Source: Metabacillus crassostreae (GTDB lineage: Bacteria; Bacillota; Bacilli; Bacillales; Bacillaceae). Taken from it: a DNA stretch of 64,000 nucleotides. Below the pieces are notes generated by a model. The model searched no databases and had not been told where the DNA came from. It saw only the letters and a program-made list of their open reading frames with translations. The stretch is taken from the NCBI RefSeq assembly GCF_016908395.1, contig NZ_JAFBDU010000001.1:310001-374000 (forward strand), written 5' to 3'. This document shows positions 52,936 to 61,486 of this stretch, one piece after another. How positions within the stretch are numbered: position 1 is the first letter of the stretch; each line of letters opens with the position of its first letter. The translations under genes were made by a program, and so were the position numbers.

Positions 52936-53214
52936 ATGAATCAACATTTATTATTTATATCAATAATCTTATTAGTATTAGCATATTTGGTAGGTGTAAA
53001 AAAGAAAGTCTGGTTATTGTCTGGTTATAACCAAAGACGTGTGAAGGACAAAGATAAACTAGCTAATTTAGTGGGTAATTATAATTTAATTATGGGGATT
53101 GTTATGTTAGGTGCTGCTTTCATTGATCATCCAGATACCATAGTGTTAATTCCAATTCTGGTAATAGGATATGTGGTTCTAATTGGGTATGTAAATACAA
53201 AAATGGTTGAATAA
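52936..53214 (+). CDS. DUF3784-type membrane protein
   Basis: A 92-residue protein with three hydrophobic helices. The start LLVLAYLVGVKKKVWLLSGY, then NQRRVKDKDKLANLVGNYNL, fits the DUF3784 pattern (a helix, W-L-x-x-G-Y-N, D-K-x-K-L-x-x-x-x-G). Function unknown. AAAGGAGG lies eight bases before the ATG. The next gene starts 33 bp later, so they may be co-transcribed. Confidence 0.72.
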   Translation: MNQHLLFISIILLVLAYLVGVKKKVWLLSGYNQRRVKDKDKLANLVGNYNLIMGIVMLGAAFIDHPDTIVLIPILVIGYVVLIGYVNTKMVE

Positions 53215-53247
53215 CATGGACGTAAAAAGATTAGTGGAGGATGTCTT

Positions 53248-53568
53248 GTGGAGAAATTAACTGTTGTAGAATGGTTACAAAAGAAAAATGTCACTGAAAA
53301 TGAAATTGACTTTATAGTTACCTTTATCCCAACAATAACATATCTTCAAAAGAAACCAGAGAAAACAACTGAAGCGATGGATATGTTTAAAAAGCAATTC
53401 CCGACGTTTTGTGTTGAATTAGAAGTGAATAATTGGGAATATGAAATTGTTCATAAAACAATTCAAAAAAATATCCAGAATAAGATTTCAACGAAAGAGC
53501 TATTGAAGCGTATGTCAAAACAGGGCTTGTGTAAATCATTTTGTGATTCTTTACTAGGGATGTCTTAA
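53248..53568 (+). CDS. Hypothetical cytoplasmic protein
   Basis: A 106-residue soluble protein starting with GTG (GTGGAGGATG upstream). It is mostly helical, with a conserved-looking end LLKRMSKQGLCKSFCDSLLG containing two Cys four residues apart. No family recognised. It follows the DUF3784-type gene by 33 bp. Confidence 0.5.
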   Translation: MEKLTVVEWLQKKNVTENEIDFIVTFIPTITYLQKKPEKTTEAMDMFKKQFPTFCVELEVNNWEYEIVHKTIQKNIQNKISTKELLKRMSKQGLCKSFCDSLLGMS

Positions 53569-53814
53569 ATTTAGAACTTAATAATATTTGTTTGTTTATA
53601 TATAACAGGTCCTATTTTACGACGAAAAAGATAGCATTAAGTTTAATAAAGGTTGTTTTTATATATAACCGATAAAATCAGCACAGTATTAAGTTTTGTG
53701 GCCTCTTTTCTTCCTCAAATGGTATCCTTATATGCTAAAACACACAGTTTCTACTTTTGGTTATATAGCAACAATCTTTCAGAAAAGAGACTTAATAAAA
53801 AAGGATGTTATTCC

Positions 53815-55032
53815 ATGGATTTTGGTAGAGAAGGAACTTGGAGTCATTGGAAGGATCAAATTAGAGAAATTGCTGGTGAAATAAATAACGATAGTGATTT
53901 TTCAATTATAGATCGTTATATAAAGAATAATCGAATACTTTTACTTGGTGAGAGCTCACACGGTATAGGAGACTTTTACACCACTAAAATTGATTTAATT
54001 CGTTATTTACATGAGCAACATGGATTTAATGTTGTTGTATTGGAAAGTAGCTTTATCGAAGCAACGCTATGTAAAAGGTTTTTAAAAGACCAGCCAACTA
54101 AATTGCAGATCCAAAATTGCTTTTTAGATATTTTTCATAATGAAGAAATGATACCTCTATTTAATGAAAATTGGGCGAGATCAATTAAGCTTAGTGGAAT
54201 GGATCCTCAACCCACTTATCCTTTGATATCTGACTATATAATAGATTGGATAAGGCATTATACAAATAACGAGTTATATAGAAAAATAAAAGAAGCTGAG
54301 AAGGCATTTTTTGAGTTAGATAAACAGATAATGTTCAAGATAACAAAATCCTTAAAAGTAAAAATGAAATCACTCATAAAAGAATATCAAATTCTATTAG
54401 ATTTAATAAATAAAAAAAGACAAATATGCACGAAACAAGAAGAGAGAAAGATAATCGGAATCATACAACAAGGAATGCAAAATAGAATGGATTGGCTTCG
54501 ATTGAACCTAAAAGAATATCTATCATCAGGCATTAAAAGAGATTTATATATGTTTGAAAATGTAGAGTGGTTGATGAATCATTATTTTAAGAACGAAAAG
54601 TTAATTATATGGGCTCATAATTTTCATATTAGAAGAAAACAAACACTTAGTTCAAGGATTTTAGGTATAAAAACTGTTGGGAATTTGTTATATGAAAAGT
54701 ATCCAGAAGAAGTTTATTCCATAGGAATGTATGCTGGTAAAGGCAAATTTTCTACTCAGCTGCGAGTTGAACTAGAAATCGATTCATCGAGGAAAAATCA
54801 CTTAGAGTCATTACTATCCGAGGCTTCTACAACAAATTTATTTCTTCCATTGGATGTTGAAAATCAACCTGTTTATAAAAAGATGTGGTATAGAAGAAGA
54901 TGGTGACTATTAGAATCAGGTTTTATGGGACTATCTCCGAAGGTCATTTATCCCCAAGAGCTTTATGATGCGATCCTTTTTATCAGAAATGTTAGTTCTC
55001 CTCGTTATTTAACAAGATCTTCTAGTGAATAA
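53815..55032 (+). pseudogene. Erythromycin-esterase-family gene interrupted by an in-frame TGA
   Basis: The ATG at 53815 follows AAGGA by nine bases. The family motifs are clear: NNRILLLGESSHGIGDFYTT (Glu and His of the active site), NVVVLESSFIEATLCKRFLK, and LIIWAHNFHIRRKQTLSSRI. The frame stops at TGA 54904-54906 after YKKMWYRRRW, but continues in the same frame for 41 codons (LLESGFMGLSPKVIYPQELY, DAILFIRNVSSPRYL) to TAA 55030. That tail matches the end of the family (G-x-x-P-x-x-M-x-P-x-x-Y-D-x-x-x-F-I...P-x-Y-L). The complete reading is 405 codons, the usual family size. It is therefore one gene with a nonsense codon, which may leave a truncated 363-residue protein. Confidence 0.75.
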
Positions 55033-55095
55033 GTTAAAGTTAAAGGATTTCTAACAAAAGATCACTTAAATTCAATAATGATAGGGAGCATATCG

Positions 55096-55515
55096 TTGAA
55101 TAATGTAACTAAAGCTCAAATAGACGATTTAGATAAGTTAGTAAATATAGACAAAGCGGTTATTGGAGATGATAGAAGACGAGATTATATTAAAGACGCT
55201 ATCGAAGCAGAAACATGTATAGCTGTAAAAGAAGAGGATCATATAGTTGGATTTTTATTATATGACACTAGCTTCTTTGGATGTTCTTTTATTTCGTTAA
55301 TCATAGTAATGCCAAATAAAAGACGGAAGGGATATGCTAGCTCAATGATTGAATATATGGTAACCCATTCACCAACAAAGAAAGTATTTTCTTCTACCAA
55401 TCAATCAAATGTTAAAATGCAAAATGTATTTATAAAAAATGGGTTTATTCAAAGTGGCATAATTGAAAATTTAGATGAGGGAGACCCAGAGATCATTTAT
55501 TATAAAATTTCTTAA
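55096..55515 (+). CDS. GNAT-family N-acetyltransferase
   Basis: A 139-residue acetyltransferase. I use TTG 55096, seven to eight bases after GGGAG; an ATG six codons upstream lacks a ribosome site. The acetyl-CoA motif is SLIIVMPNKRRKGYASSMIE (P-x-x-R-R-x-G-x-A), and the end motif is MQNVFIKNGFIQSGIIENLD. No substrate is predictable. It lies 63 bp after the interrupted esterase gene. Confidence 0.78.
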   Translation: MNNVTKAQIDDLDKLVNIDKAVIGDDRRRDYIKDAIEAETCIAVKEEDHIVGFLLYDTSFFGCSFISLIIVMPNKRRKGYASSMIEYMVTHSPTKKVFSSTNQSNVKMQNVFIKNGFIQSGIIENLDEGDPEIIYYKIS

Positions 55516-55631
55516 AATAAATGATTACTAGATGTCATGTAATACAGCTTAATTAATGAGTTTTAAGTACAAGATAATAACATTATGGTAAAATAAGGGT
55601 AATAAATATACAAGAAAAAGAAGGTTACTTA

Positions 55632-56447
55632 GTGGAGTTTTTAACTGAAAAATTATTATTTATAGGATTATTTATTTTTATCATTCATTCGATCGAAACA
55701 CTTGCCTATGCGGTGAGGCTATCAGGTGCGAGAGTGAAAATGATTGCGTCCGCTTTATCTTTATTTAATATAATGGTGATCGTGTCAAGGCTAGCTAATA
55801 TGATGCAGCAGCCTTTTACTGGTAGCTTAATTGATACTGCGCCATCAGAAAATGCCTTGGAGTTTGTAGAAACACAATATCGAATTCTTATTGGTGCATC
55901 AACAGTTGGAACAGTATTTGGTATCATTTTGTTTCCTACCTTTATCGCTCTATTTTCTCGGGCAATTATTCATTTATCTGAGGAAAAAGGCTCTGTTCCT
56001 TCCTTAATGAAAAGGATATTTTCTTTACAATACATAAAACGAAGTATTACCCATTTTAACTTACCTAAGTTTTCATATTTGCGTGATATAAGGGCTAAGG
56101 ATATTCCAATTCGTCTATTTTGTATAAATATGGTTATAACCGCAATCTATACAATCGGTGTATTATCAGCACTATATGCTTCATTATTAGCACCTGAAAG
56201 AGCATCTACGGCCATTATGGCATCAGGCTTAATAAATGGCATAGCCACAATACTTTTGGTAGTCTTTATTGATCCGAAAATATCTGTTATAGCAGATGAT
56301 GTTGTAAACGAAAGAGGAAGTTACAATAAGCTAAAAAGTATGTCTATCATGATGGTCACTTCGAGGTTGTTAGGAACATTACTTGCTCAATTGTTGTTTT
56401 TATGGGGAGCAAGATATATAGCGTGGTTCACAAAGTTCATGGTTTAA
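55632..56447 (+). CDS. amj: Lipid II flippase Amj
   Basis: A 271-residue membrane protein of the Amj (YdaH) family, an alternate lipid II flippase that can replace MurJ in peptidoglycan synthesis. The N-terminus LFIGLFIFIIHSIETLAYAV and RLSGARVKMIASALSLFNIM, then MVIVSRLANMMQQPFTGSLI are strongly conserved. Six to seven helices; SLLAPERASTAIMASGLING and the IDPKISVIADDVVNERGSYN loop are further family marks. In B. subtilis amj is induced by cell-envelope stress via sigma-M. The start is GTG, eight or so bases after GAAGG. No sigma-M promoter was identified with confidence. Confidence 0.88.
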   Translation: MEFLTEKLLFIGLFIFIIHSIETLAYAVRLSGARVKMIASALSLFNIMVIVSRLANMMQQPFTGSLIDTAPSENALEFVETQYRILIGASTVGTVFGIILFPTFIALFSRAIIHLSEEKGSVPSLMKRIFSLQYIKRSITHFNLPKFSYLRDIRAKDIPIRLFCINMVITAIYTIGVLSALYASLLAPERASTAIMASGLINGIATILLVVFIDPKISVIADDVVNERGSYNKLKSMSIMMVTSRLLGTLLAQLLFLWGARYIAWFTKFMV

Positions 56448-56605
56448 TCGTTATTCTGTAAAAAGAAAGTGATTGGGAACCGTAGACTAAGGTGAGGATC
56501 TTATAAATAATTACTCGATACAGTTAGTAAATCTGATAGACCTATATTGAGCTTTAAAATATATAGAATTCTACATCTTGTTTTTGTGGAAAGGGATGCA
56601 TCCAA

Positions 56606-57214
56606 TTGGAATTAATAATTGAATCATCAGATTTAAACGATTATATGAAAGAATCTAATGTAGTCAATTTTTCTCATCCTTTAATTGAGGAAACAATTAC
56701 TGATTTGTTCAATGACAAACAAAAAGAAATAGAAAAGGTTGAGACAGCATATAAATTTGTTCGTGACAATATATCTCACACATGGGATATTCAAGGTACA
56801 ATAGTTACCTGTAAAGCATCAGAGGTTCTGCAATACAAAGAAGGTATTTGCTATGCTAAATCCAATTTGTTAGCTGCTTTATTAAGATCACAGGGTATTC
56901 CAACTGGCTTTTGCTATCAACGACTAATGATCTTTAATACACCCGATAAGGGATATTCACTTCATGCATTAAATGGAGTCTACATTAGGGATTTAAATAA
57001 ATGGATCCGTTTAGATGCTCGAGGAAACAAGACAGGTGTAAAAGCTGAATTTTCGACTAATGAAGAAATTTTGGCGTTTAATATACAGGAACAATTCGAT
57101 GAGAAAGATTATCCAACTATCTATACTGACCCTAATTGGAAAACAATTGTTACTTTAGAAGCAAGTACAAATGCTGTGGAAATGTATAAATACCAATTAC
57201 CAGACAGTCTCTAA
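56606..57214 (+). CDS. Transglutaminase-like domain protein
   Basis: A 202-residue protein of the transglutaminase-like/cysteine protease superfamily. The triad is visible: Cys in YKEGICYAKSNLLAALLRSQ, His in YSLHALNGVYIRDLN and Asp in KWIRLDARGNKTGVKAEFST. RDNISHTWDIQGTIVTCKAS precedes the catalytic helix. No signal peptide, so it acts in the cytoplasm. Start is TTG with AAAGGG upstream. Members of this group are often amidases or protein-linking enzymes; the target is unknown. Confidence 0.82.
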   Translation: MELIIESSDLNDYMKESNVVNFSHPLIEETITDLFNDKQKEIEKVETAYKFVRDNISHTWDIQGTIVTCKASEVLQYKEGICYAKSNLLAALLRSQGIPTGFCYQRLMIFNTPDKGYSLHALNGVYIRDLNKWIRLDARGNKTGVKAEFSTNEEILAFNIQEQFDEKDYPTIYTDPNWKTIVTLEASTNAVEMYKYQLPDSL

Positions 57215-57360
57215 AAATATTACTAAGTTCTTTTAAAGTAGTTGTGTTCTCTTAAACCATTGAATGAAGATTTACATATTAATAGTAATATATTTAGATT
57301 AATGGAACTAAATAGGGATTTTAACGTATAACATATCATTATGTTTTGTGGGAGGATATT

Positions 57361-57999
57361 ATGGCTCATTCCTTTAAGGTAGCAATAATTGGTGGGACAG
57401 GGAAGGTAGGTCGTCATATTGCAACTAGGGCGTTAGAGAAAGGCTATCAAGTCCGCATGTTAGTTAGGAATCCTGAAAATTCATCATTTAATGATGAAAG
57501 AATAGAGATTGTAAAAGGAAATGCCCAAAATATAGAGGATATTCAAAAACTACTAAAAGGCTGCCATGTAGTAATAAATACTTTTGGACAGCCAATTAAA
57601 GAGACTCCTATTTATAGCAAAGTAACGGGAAATATACTAGAGGTCATGACTGATGTTAAAATTGATCGATATATTACTGTTTCTGGTGGATCTTTAACTA
57701 TTAAGGGAGATAAAAAGAGCTTTCTTAATCGATTAGGTGCAAAGATATTTGAAAGGCTCTATTCTAATTTGATGAAAGATAAGAAAGAAGAATGGGAAAT
57801 TCTTAATCGCAATCATTACATAAAGTGGACTTTAATTAGACTTCCATTTATAGCTGAAGGTCCTGGGAAAGCAATTATTAAAGAAGATCTTACAGATATG
57901 CCAGGTACAAAAATAATGAATCAAGATATCGCAACATTTATTATTAACCAAATTGAAAATCTGCAGTATGTAAAAAAAGCACCCTTTATCGCAAATTAA
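57361..57999 (+). CDS. NAD(P)-binding atypical SDR/epimerase-like protein
   Basis: A 212-residue Rossmann-fold protein. The nucleotide-binding motif is VAIIGGTGKVGRHIATRALE (G-x-x-G-x-x-G), then YQVRMLVRNPENSSFNDERI with the Arg-rich NADP-type loop. KGNAQNIEDIQKLLKGCHVV is the next strand and helix. This is the NmrA/atypical SDR group, which reduces quinones or senses the NADP ratio. I use the ATG at 57361, six bases after GGGAGG. Confidence 0.82.
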   Translation: MAHSFKVAIIGGTGKVGRHIATRALEKGYQVRMLVRNPENSSFNDERIEIVKGNAQNIEDIQKLLKGCHVVINTFGQPIKETPIYSKVTGNILEVMTDVKIDRYITVSGGSLTIKGDKKSFLNRLGAKIFERLYSNLMKDKKEEWEILNRNHYIKWTLIRLPFIAEGPGKAIIKEDLTDMPGTKIMNQDIATFIINQIENLQYVKKAPFIAN

Positions 58000-58080
58000 T
58001 AATAGTCATGTTAGTTTAACTTTTAAAAGTGAATGAATGTTAGCTTGGGAATTTAATTGAAAAATGGGGGCTTATATTTC

Positions 58081-58401
58081 ATGAAAAAATTACTAGCAAA
58101 AAAGGAAGTAATCTTCTTAGTAGCTATAGCTGCAATATTTATAATTCTCCATTCAACACCAAGTATGGCATTACGAACACAAGTGTTATTTATGGGATAT
58201 CCTAAATCAGCTTTGACTACTAAGATTGTTGATGATAAATACCATAATGAAATGGATCACATTAAATTTGCTGAGTTAAATGCCAAAGCATACACCTTAA
58301 CAAAACCACCGATTGAGAAAGCTACACAAGGTGAGTTAAGAAACTTCCTTGTTAGAAAATATGGATTTATATACTTAGCAGAATACTATGGAGAAACTTA
58401 A
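58081..58401 (+). CDS. Hypothetical membrane-anchored protein
   Basis: A 106-residue protein with an N-terminal signal-anchor (KEVIFLVAIAAIFIILHSTP) and an outside domain of about 75 residues. The domain has HNEMDHIKFAELNAKAYTLT and ATQGELRNFLVRKYGFIYLA. I do not recognise it. The ATG at 58081 is about 10 bases after TGGGGG. A terminator follows at 58448. Confidence 0.55.
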   Translation: MKKLLAKKEVIFLVAIAAIFIILHSTPSMALRTQVLFMGYPKSALTTKIVDDKYHNEMDHIKFAELNAKAYTLTKPPIEKATQGELRNFLVRKYGFIYLAEYYGET

Positions 58402-58447
58402 AGTATTAGTAGTAGATCAGTGTTATATTTGTATAAAAATTTCATTT

Positions 58448-58492
58448 GAAAGCACTATTCATTAAAAACATGGATAGTGCTTTTCCTCTTTT
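58448..58492 (+). terminator. Terminator after the membrane-anchored hypothetical
   Basis: GAAAGCACTAT and ATAGTGCTTTTC form a strong stem followed by CTCTTTT. Confidence 0.8.
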
Positions 58493-58570
58493 AAAGAAAA
58501 GATAGAAAAATATTCCATAAAGTAACCAAGAATGTTACCATTAAATCATGAAAATAATGGGGGCGTAAAA

Positions 58571-58855
58571 TTGTTATATGAAATTAATTGGGGAAATATA
58601 ATCATTCATTTTGTCTTTTTATGGCTAATTACACTATTTACCGCATATATCAAAAAAACATCTCTAGATCCAAAAACAAAATATTACTTTAACATTGCTG
58701 CTATTGTATTAGTTTTTCTTACTGTTCTACATTTTATAGGTTATGAATTTTATATCATCTTTAGTTTGATAGAATGGGCGACAAAATTTATCTTGCCATG
58801 GGTAGCTTTGTATTGGGTAGTTCGACTAATAAAGGTATTTGAAGCAAAAAGCTAA
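58571..58855 (+). CDS. Small membrane protein of unknown function
   Basis: A 94-residue protein starting at TTG 58571 after GGGGG; an ATG 13 codons earlier (58532) lacks a ribosome site. Three hydrophobic helices are separated by short polar loops: NIIIHFVFLWLITLFTAYIK, YYFNIAAIVLVFLTVLHFIG and FILPWVALYWVVRLIKVF. No family is recognised. Confidence 0.55.
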   Translation: MLYEINWGNIIIHFVFLWLITLFTAYIKKTSLDPKTKYYFNIAAIVLVFLTVLHFIGYEFYIIFSLIEWATKFILPWVALYWVVRLIKVFEAKS

Positions 58856-58950
58856 TACACGTGTCTTATTTAGTGCAGTTCAGGCTCTAAGACAAAAGGC
58901 ATCTTGTTCAATAAGAATAATTGTATAATAGAAGTTGGAGTTGATTTAAT

Positions 58951-59493
58951 GTGGTAAAAGAGACTATTCCAAGTGCTTGGGAAACAAAGCGTCTCACAAT
59001 AAAAGACTTAGTTGAAGATGAAATTCAACCTGTTCAACAGTTATATGAACAAGGTAGTTTTATACATAAATGGGATGGACGAAGTCTAGATAAAGAGTTT
59101 GTTCATCGCTGTTTTACTGTTGGTGACTTACCACCTAATGGAACAAAAGATCGATTTAAAATCCAGGTTATAAGATTGAAAAGTAACGAAATTATGACGG
59201 GCTTACTTATAACATATCATGGATTTCCCCAACCTAAAATATTTTACATAAACTATTTATATATTGATAAAGAATATCAGAATGAAGGACTGGGGCATGA
59301 GTTAGTTACCGAATTGTTAAGGATATTGCAACATGCAAAGTATAATGAAGTTCGAGCTAATGTTGCAATGAAAAATTGGCCAGCAGTTAGGTTTTGGACT
59401 AAACTGGGCCTTAATACGATTAATGGGTTTTTTGGAGATAAAGAACACGGTGAGAACCAATACGCTGATATAGAATTAATTAAGACGTTTTAA
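58951..59493 (+). CDS. GNAT-family N-acetyltransferase
   Basis: A 180-residue acetyltransferase starting with GTG after TTGGAG. The central motif is NYLYIDKEYQNEGLGHELVT (Q-x-x-G-x-G), and the C-terminal part EVRANVAMKNWPAVRFWTKL with GLNTINGFFGDKE is the usual end of the family. The substrate is unknown. It is a single gene. Confidence 0.8.
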   Translation: MVKETIPSAWETKRLTIKDLVEDEIQPVQQLYEQGSFIHKWDGRSLDKEFVHRCFTVGDLPPNGTKDRFKIQVIRLKSNEIMTGLLITYHGFPQPKIFYINYLYIDKEYQNEGLGHELVTELLRILQHAKYNEVRANVAMKNWPAVRFWTKLGLNTINGFFGDKEHGENQYADIELIKTF

Positions 59494-59721
59494 GGAATGA
59501 AAGCAAATGGAACACAGAAAAGGTACTTAACAAATTGCATCACAAACAAACTTTAACAACGAAAGTTCATAGTTATTATGAAGATCATTGAACTTAATTT
59601 TTTCATTTATTTATGATATTTAATACAATTCTGATCAAGTGTTAATAATCTGATTATCAAATGGGTTCTAGATTCAACATTAGTATAAAGAAGGAAATGG
59701 CAAATAAAAGGGAGTTTTTTT

Positions 59722-60207
59722 ATGAAAAAAATAGGATTTATGTTGTTGCCAATATTATTACTTGTAATAGGATGTAGTGGAGGCACAAGCTTAACTGAAT
59801 TTGATAATACTAAATTAAAGGAAGAATTAAATGACCAAGCATTTCAGCCAAAACTTCCTACTAAACTTCCTTTTGAGGTTGAAGAAGCAGCTTTCACAAC
59901 TCCACCTCAGGAACAACAACCAAGTAATATTCTTTCATTTGATTTCTTTGGTTCAGGAGATGAAAATGGTAAAGGAAACCACTTAAGTTTAATGGCTGTT
60001 AATGGTGGAAAAGTTGAGTCAAATATAGAATATGAAGATGTTAAAATAGGAGATTTAAATGGAAGTTATGAAGTAAACGATGAAGAAGAAATGATTTTAA
60101 ATTGGTCAGAAAATGATATTCATTACAGACTAACATTTTACGTACAACAATCTGATAATGAATTAACAAAAGAAGAACTAATAGAAACGGCAAAGTCATT
60201 TGAGTAA
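59722..60207 (+). CDS. Lipoprotein of unknown function (DUF4367-like)
   Basis: A 161-residue lipoprotein. The signal peptide ends LLLVIGC with Cys18. The mature domain has KLKEELNDQAFQPKLPTKLP, PSNILSFDFFGSGDENGKGN and a terminal KEELIETAKSFE helix, which resembles the DUF4367 module that occurs at the end of anti-sigma and lipoprotein carriers. Function unknown. AAAGGGAG precedes the ATG. A 59-residue membrane protein follows in the same direction. Confidence 0.68.
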   Translation: MKKIGFMLLPILLLVIGCSGGTSLTEFDNTKLKEELNDQAFQPKLPTKLPFEVEEAAFTTPPQEQQPSNILSFDFFGSGDENGKGNHLSLMAVNGGKVESNIEYEDVKIGDLNGSYEVNDEEEMILNWSENDIHYRLTFYVQQSDNELTKEELIETAKSFE

Positions 60208-60258
60208 AAAGTATAATATCATGCTTTTAAATTTAAGGTAAAGAATGGAAATATACAA

Positions 60259-60438
60259 TTGGGAATAGGAAGATTACTTTTAATAGCCATACTGGCAGGT
60301 TTATACTCAGGGGTTTTAGACGAATTTCAATATCATTACGGAATTAATGCAATACTTAGTAATGTTATCTTAGCACTCTTACTATTTGTTACAGCTTACT
60401 TTTTAACGAAATGGGGAAGAGAAAGTAAGCCTAATTAA
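60259..60438 (+). CDS. Small two-helix membrane protein
   Basis: A 59-residue frame from TTG 60259. Two hydrophobic helices, RLLLIAILAGLYSGVLDEF and AILSNVILALLLFVTAYFLT, end in a basic KWGRESKPN. The ribosome site is weak (AATGGAAA), but amino-acid pattern and position directly after the lipoprotein gene (51 bp) support a real gene, probably co-transcribed. Confidence 0.5.
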   Translation: MGIGRLLLIAILAGLYSGVLDEFQYHYGINAILSNVILALLLFVTAYFLTKWGRESKPN

Positions 60439-60596
60439 ATTTTGTTTGTACAGAGTATTAAGGGTAATCGAAGATGAATATACCGCTTTGACAGCGTTAG
60501 ATTCTATGTGAATGATTGTACTAAAATAGAAAGAGTGCGATATTTTAATTAAAAGAATAGCTAATTCTTATTAAAATAAAATAGTTGATTTGTTAA

Positions 60597-60625
60597 TTGA
60601 CTTTTTTTTATATGAAATGTAATAT
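60597..60625 (+). promoter_or_regulatory. Promoter of the HTH/membrane-protein module
   Basis: TTGACT (60597-60602) and TAATAT (60620-60625) are 17 bp apart. The -10 box lies within the left arm of the operator below, so the regulator is expected to block it. Confidence 0.7.
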
Positions 60626-60655
60626 ATATCTTACATACGTTAGATATATATTACA
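60618..60655 (+). promoter_or_regulatory. Perfect 14-bp inverted-repeat operator of the HTH regulator
   Basis: TGTAATATATATCT and AGATATATATTACA are exact reverse complements separated by ten bases. The site covers the -10 box and probable start of the next gene, an XRE-family regulator, so autoregulation is the natural reading. Confidence 0.75.
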
Positions 60656-60671
60656 AACTGTAGGTGAATAA

Positions 60672-60866
60672 ATGAAGAATAACGTGAAAATAACACGGGT
60701 AAAATTGTCGATGCCTCAACAACAGTTAGCTCAAAGAGTGGGAGTTACTCGACAAACGATTGGGCTAATTGAGAAAGGCGAATATAACCCTAGCCTTCAA
60801 CTTTGTGTTGCCATAGCAAAAGAACTAAACAAAACGTTAGATGAGTTATTTTGGGAGGTTGAATAA
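60672..60866 (+). CDS. XRE-family transcriptional regulator (YozG-like)
   Basis: A 64-residue HTH protein. The helix-turn-helix is PQQQLAQRVGVTRQTIGLIE, followed by KGEYNPSLQLCVAIAKELNK and TLDELFWEVE, the typical minimal Cro/C1 form. Such proteins are found with a neighbouring membrane protein in Bacillus (YozG type), and act as repressors of their own transcription unit. Its stop overlaps the next start by one base (TAATG). The ribosome site is TAGGTG. Confidence 0.88.
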   Translation: MKNNVKITRVKLSMPQQQLAQRVGVTRQTIGLIEKGEYNPSLQLCVAIAKELNKTLDELFWEVE

Positions 60867-61324
60867 TGATGAAATCTTGGATATCGTTTTTACTACCTAA
60901 TGACGAATATAAAGAAAAAAGAGTGTTGTATTTCTTTGCAGAAGGAGCTTTAATTCTTTTCATTTCTCAAATTATCATGTTAATTTGCACTAAGTTTTTT
61001 AATATAAGTGCTGAACTTGCACTTTTGGTATCTGTTGCTATTTTTCTTTTTTATGTTACAGCAAGGTATATTATATCCGGGATTGAATATACAGATATTA
61101 CAACAGAACGTTCTTATAAGAGAGAAATAAAAAATATATGTATTAAAACTTGTGGCTTTGTTGTTATCTATATTGTTTTATATTTAATTATTGTTGATAT
61201 ACCAAGTAATCTAATAGGGTGGATGGAGATTATTGGTTTATTAGTAAGTATCGGTATCGTGTGGTTTTTCACTAACTACATTTCTTTAAATCGTTCTTAT
61301 AAGAAAAACAAGGAATTAATTTAA
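60866..61324 (+). CDS. Membrane protein partner of the XRE regulator
   Basis: A 152-residue protein with four hydrophobic helices (about 22-42, 50-68, 92-110, 120-138) and basic ends (FLLPNDEYKEKRVLYFFAEG at the start and LNRSYKKNKELI at the end). The type of protein paired with small XRE regulators varies; I do not recognise a named family. Two ATGs start the gene, at 60866 and 60869. Translational coupling to the regulator implies a two-gene module in which the regulator may respond to a signal at the membrane. Confidence 0.65.
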   Translation: MMKSWISFLLPNDEYKEKRVLYFFAEGALILFISQIIMLICTKFFNISAELALLVSVAIFLFYVTARYIISGIEYTDITTERSYKREIKNICIKTCGFVVIYIVLYLIIVDIPSNLIGWMEIIGLLVSIGIVWFFTNYISLNRSYKKNKELI

Positions 61325-61341
61325 AAGTATCTTCAGCAGTA

Positions 61342-61373
61342 GAGCGCATTTCTAGAAACTTGGAAATGCGCTA
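61342..61373. terminator. Hairpin after the XRE/membrane-protein module
   Basis: AGCGCATTTC and GAAATGCGCT form a perfect stem but no T run follows, so it may be a weak or factor-dependent terminator. Confidence 0.5.
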
Positions 61374-61486
61374 ATTTCAATTTAAGAATCACTAAAAAAG
61401 TGGTTAGTTTTAATGAAAATCTTAAATGATCATGAAATCCGTATGGTAAAATGAGGGAGTTACTAGCTAATGAAAGGAAGCTTAAT

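Noticed and set aside
53653-53814. N-terminal extension of the esterase-family frame
   Set aside because: The extra 54 codons have no family similarity, and the ATG at 53815 has a good AAGGA.
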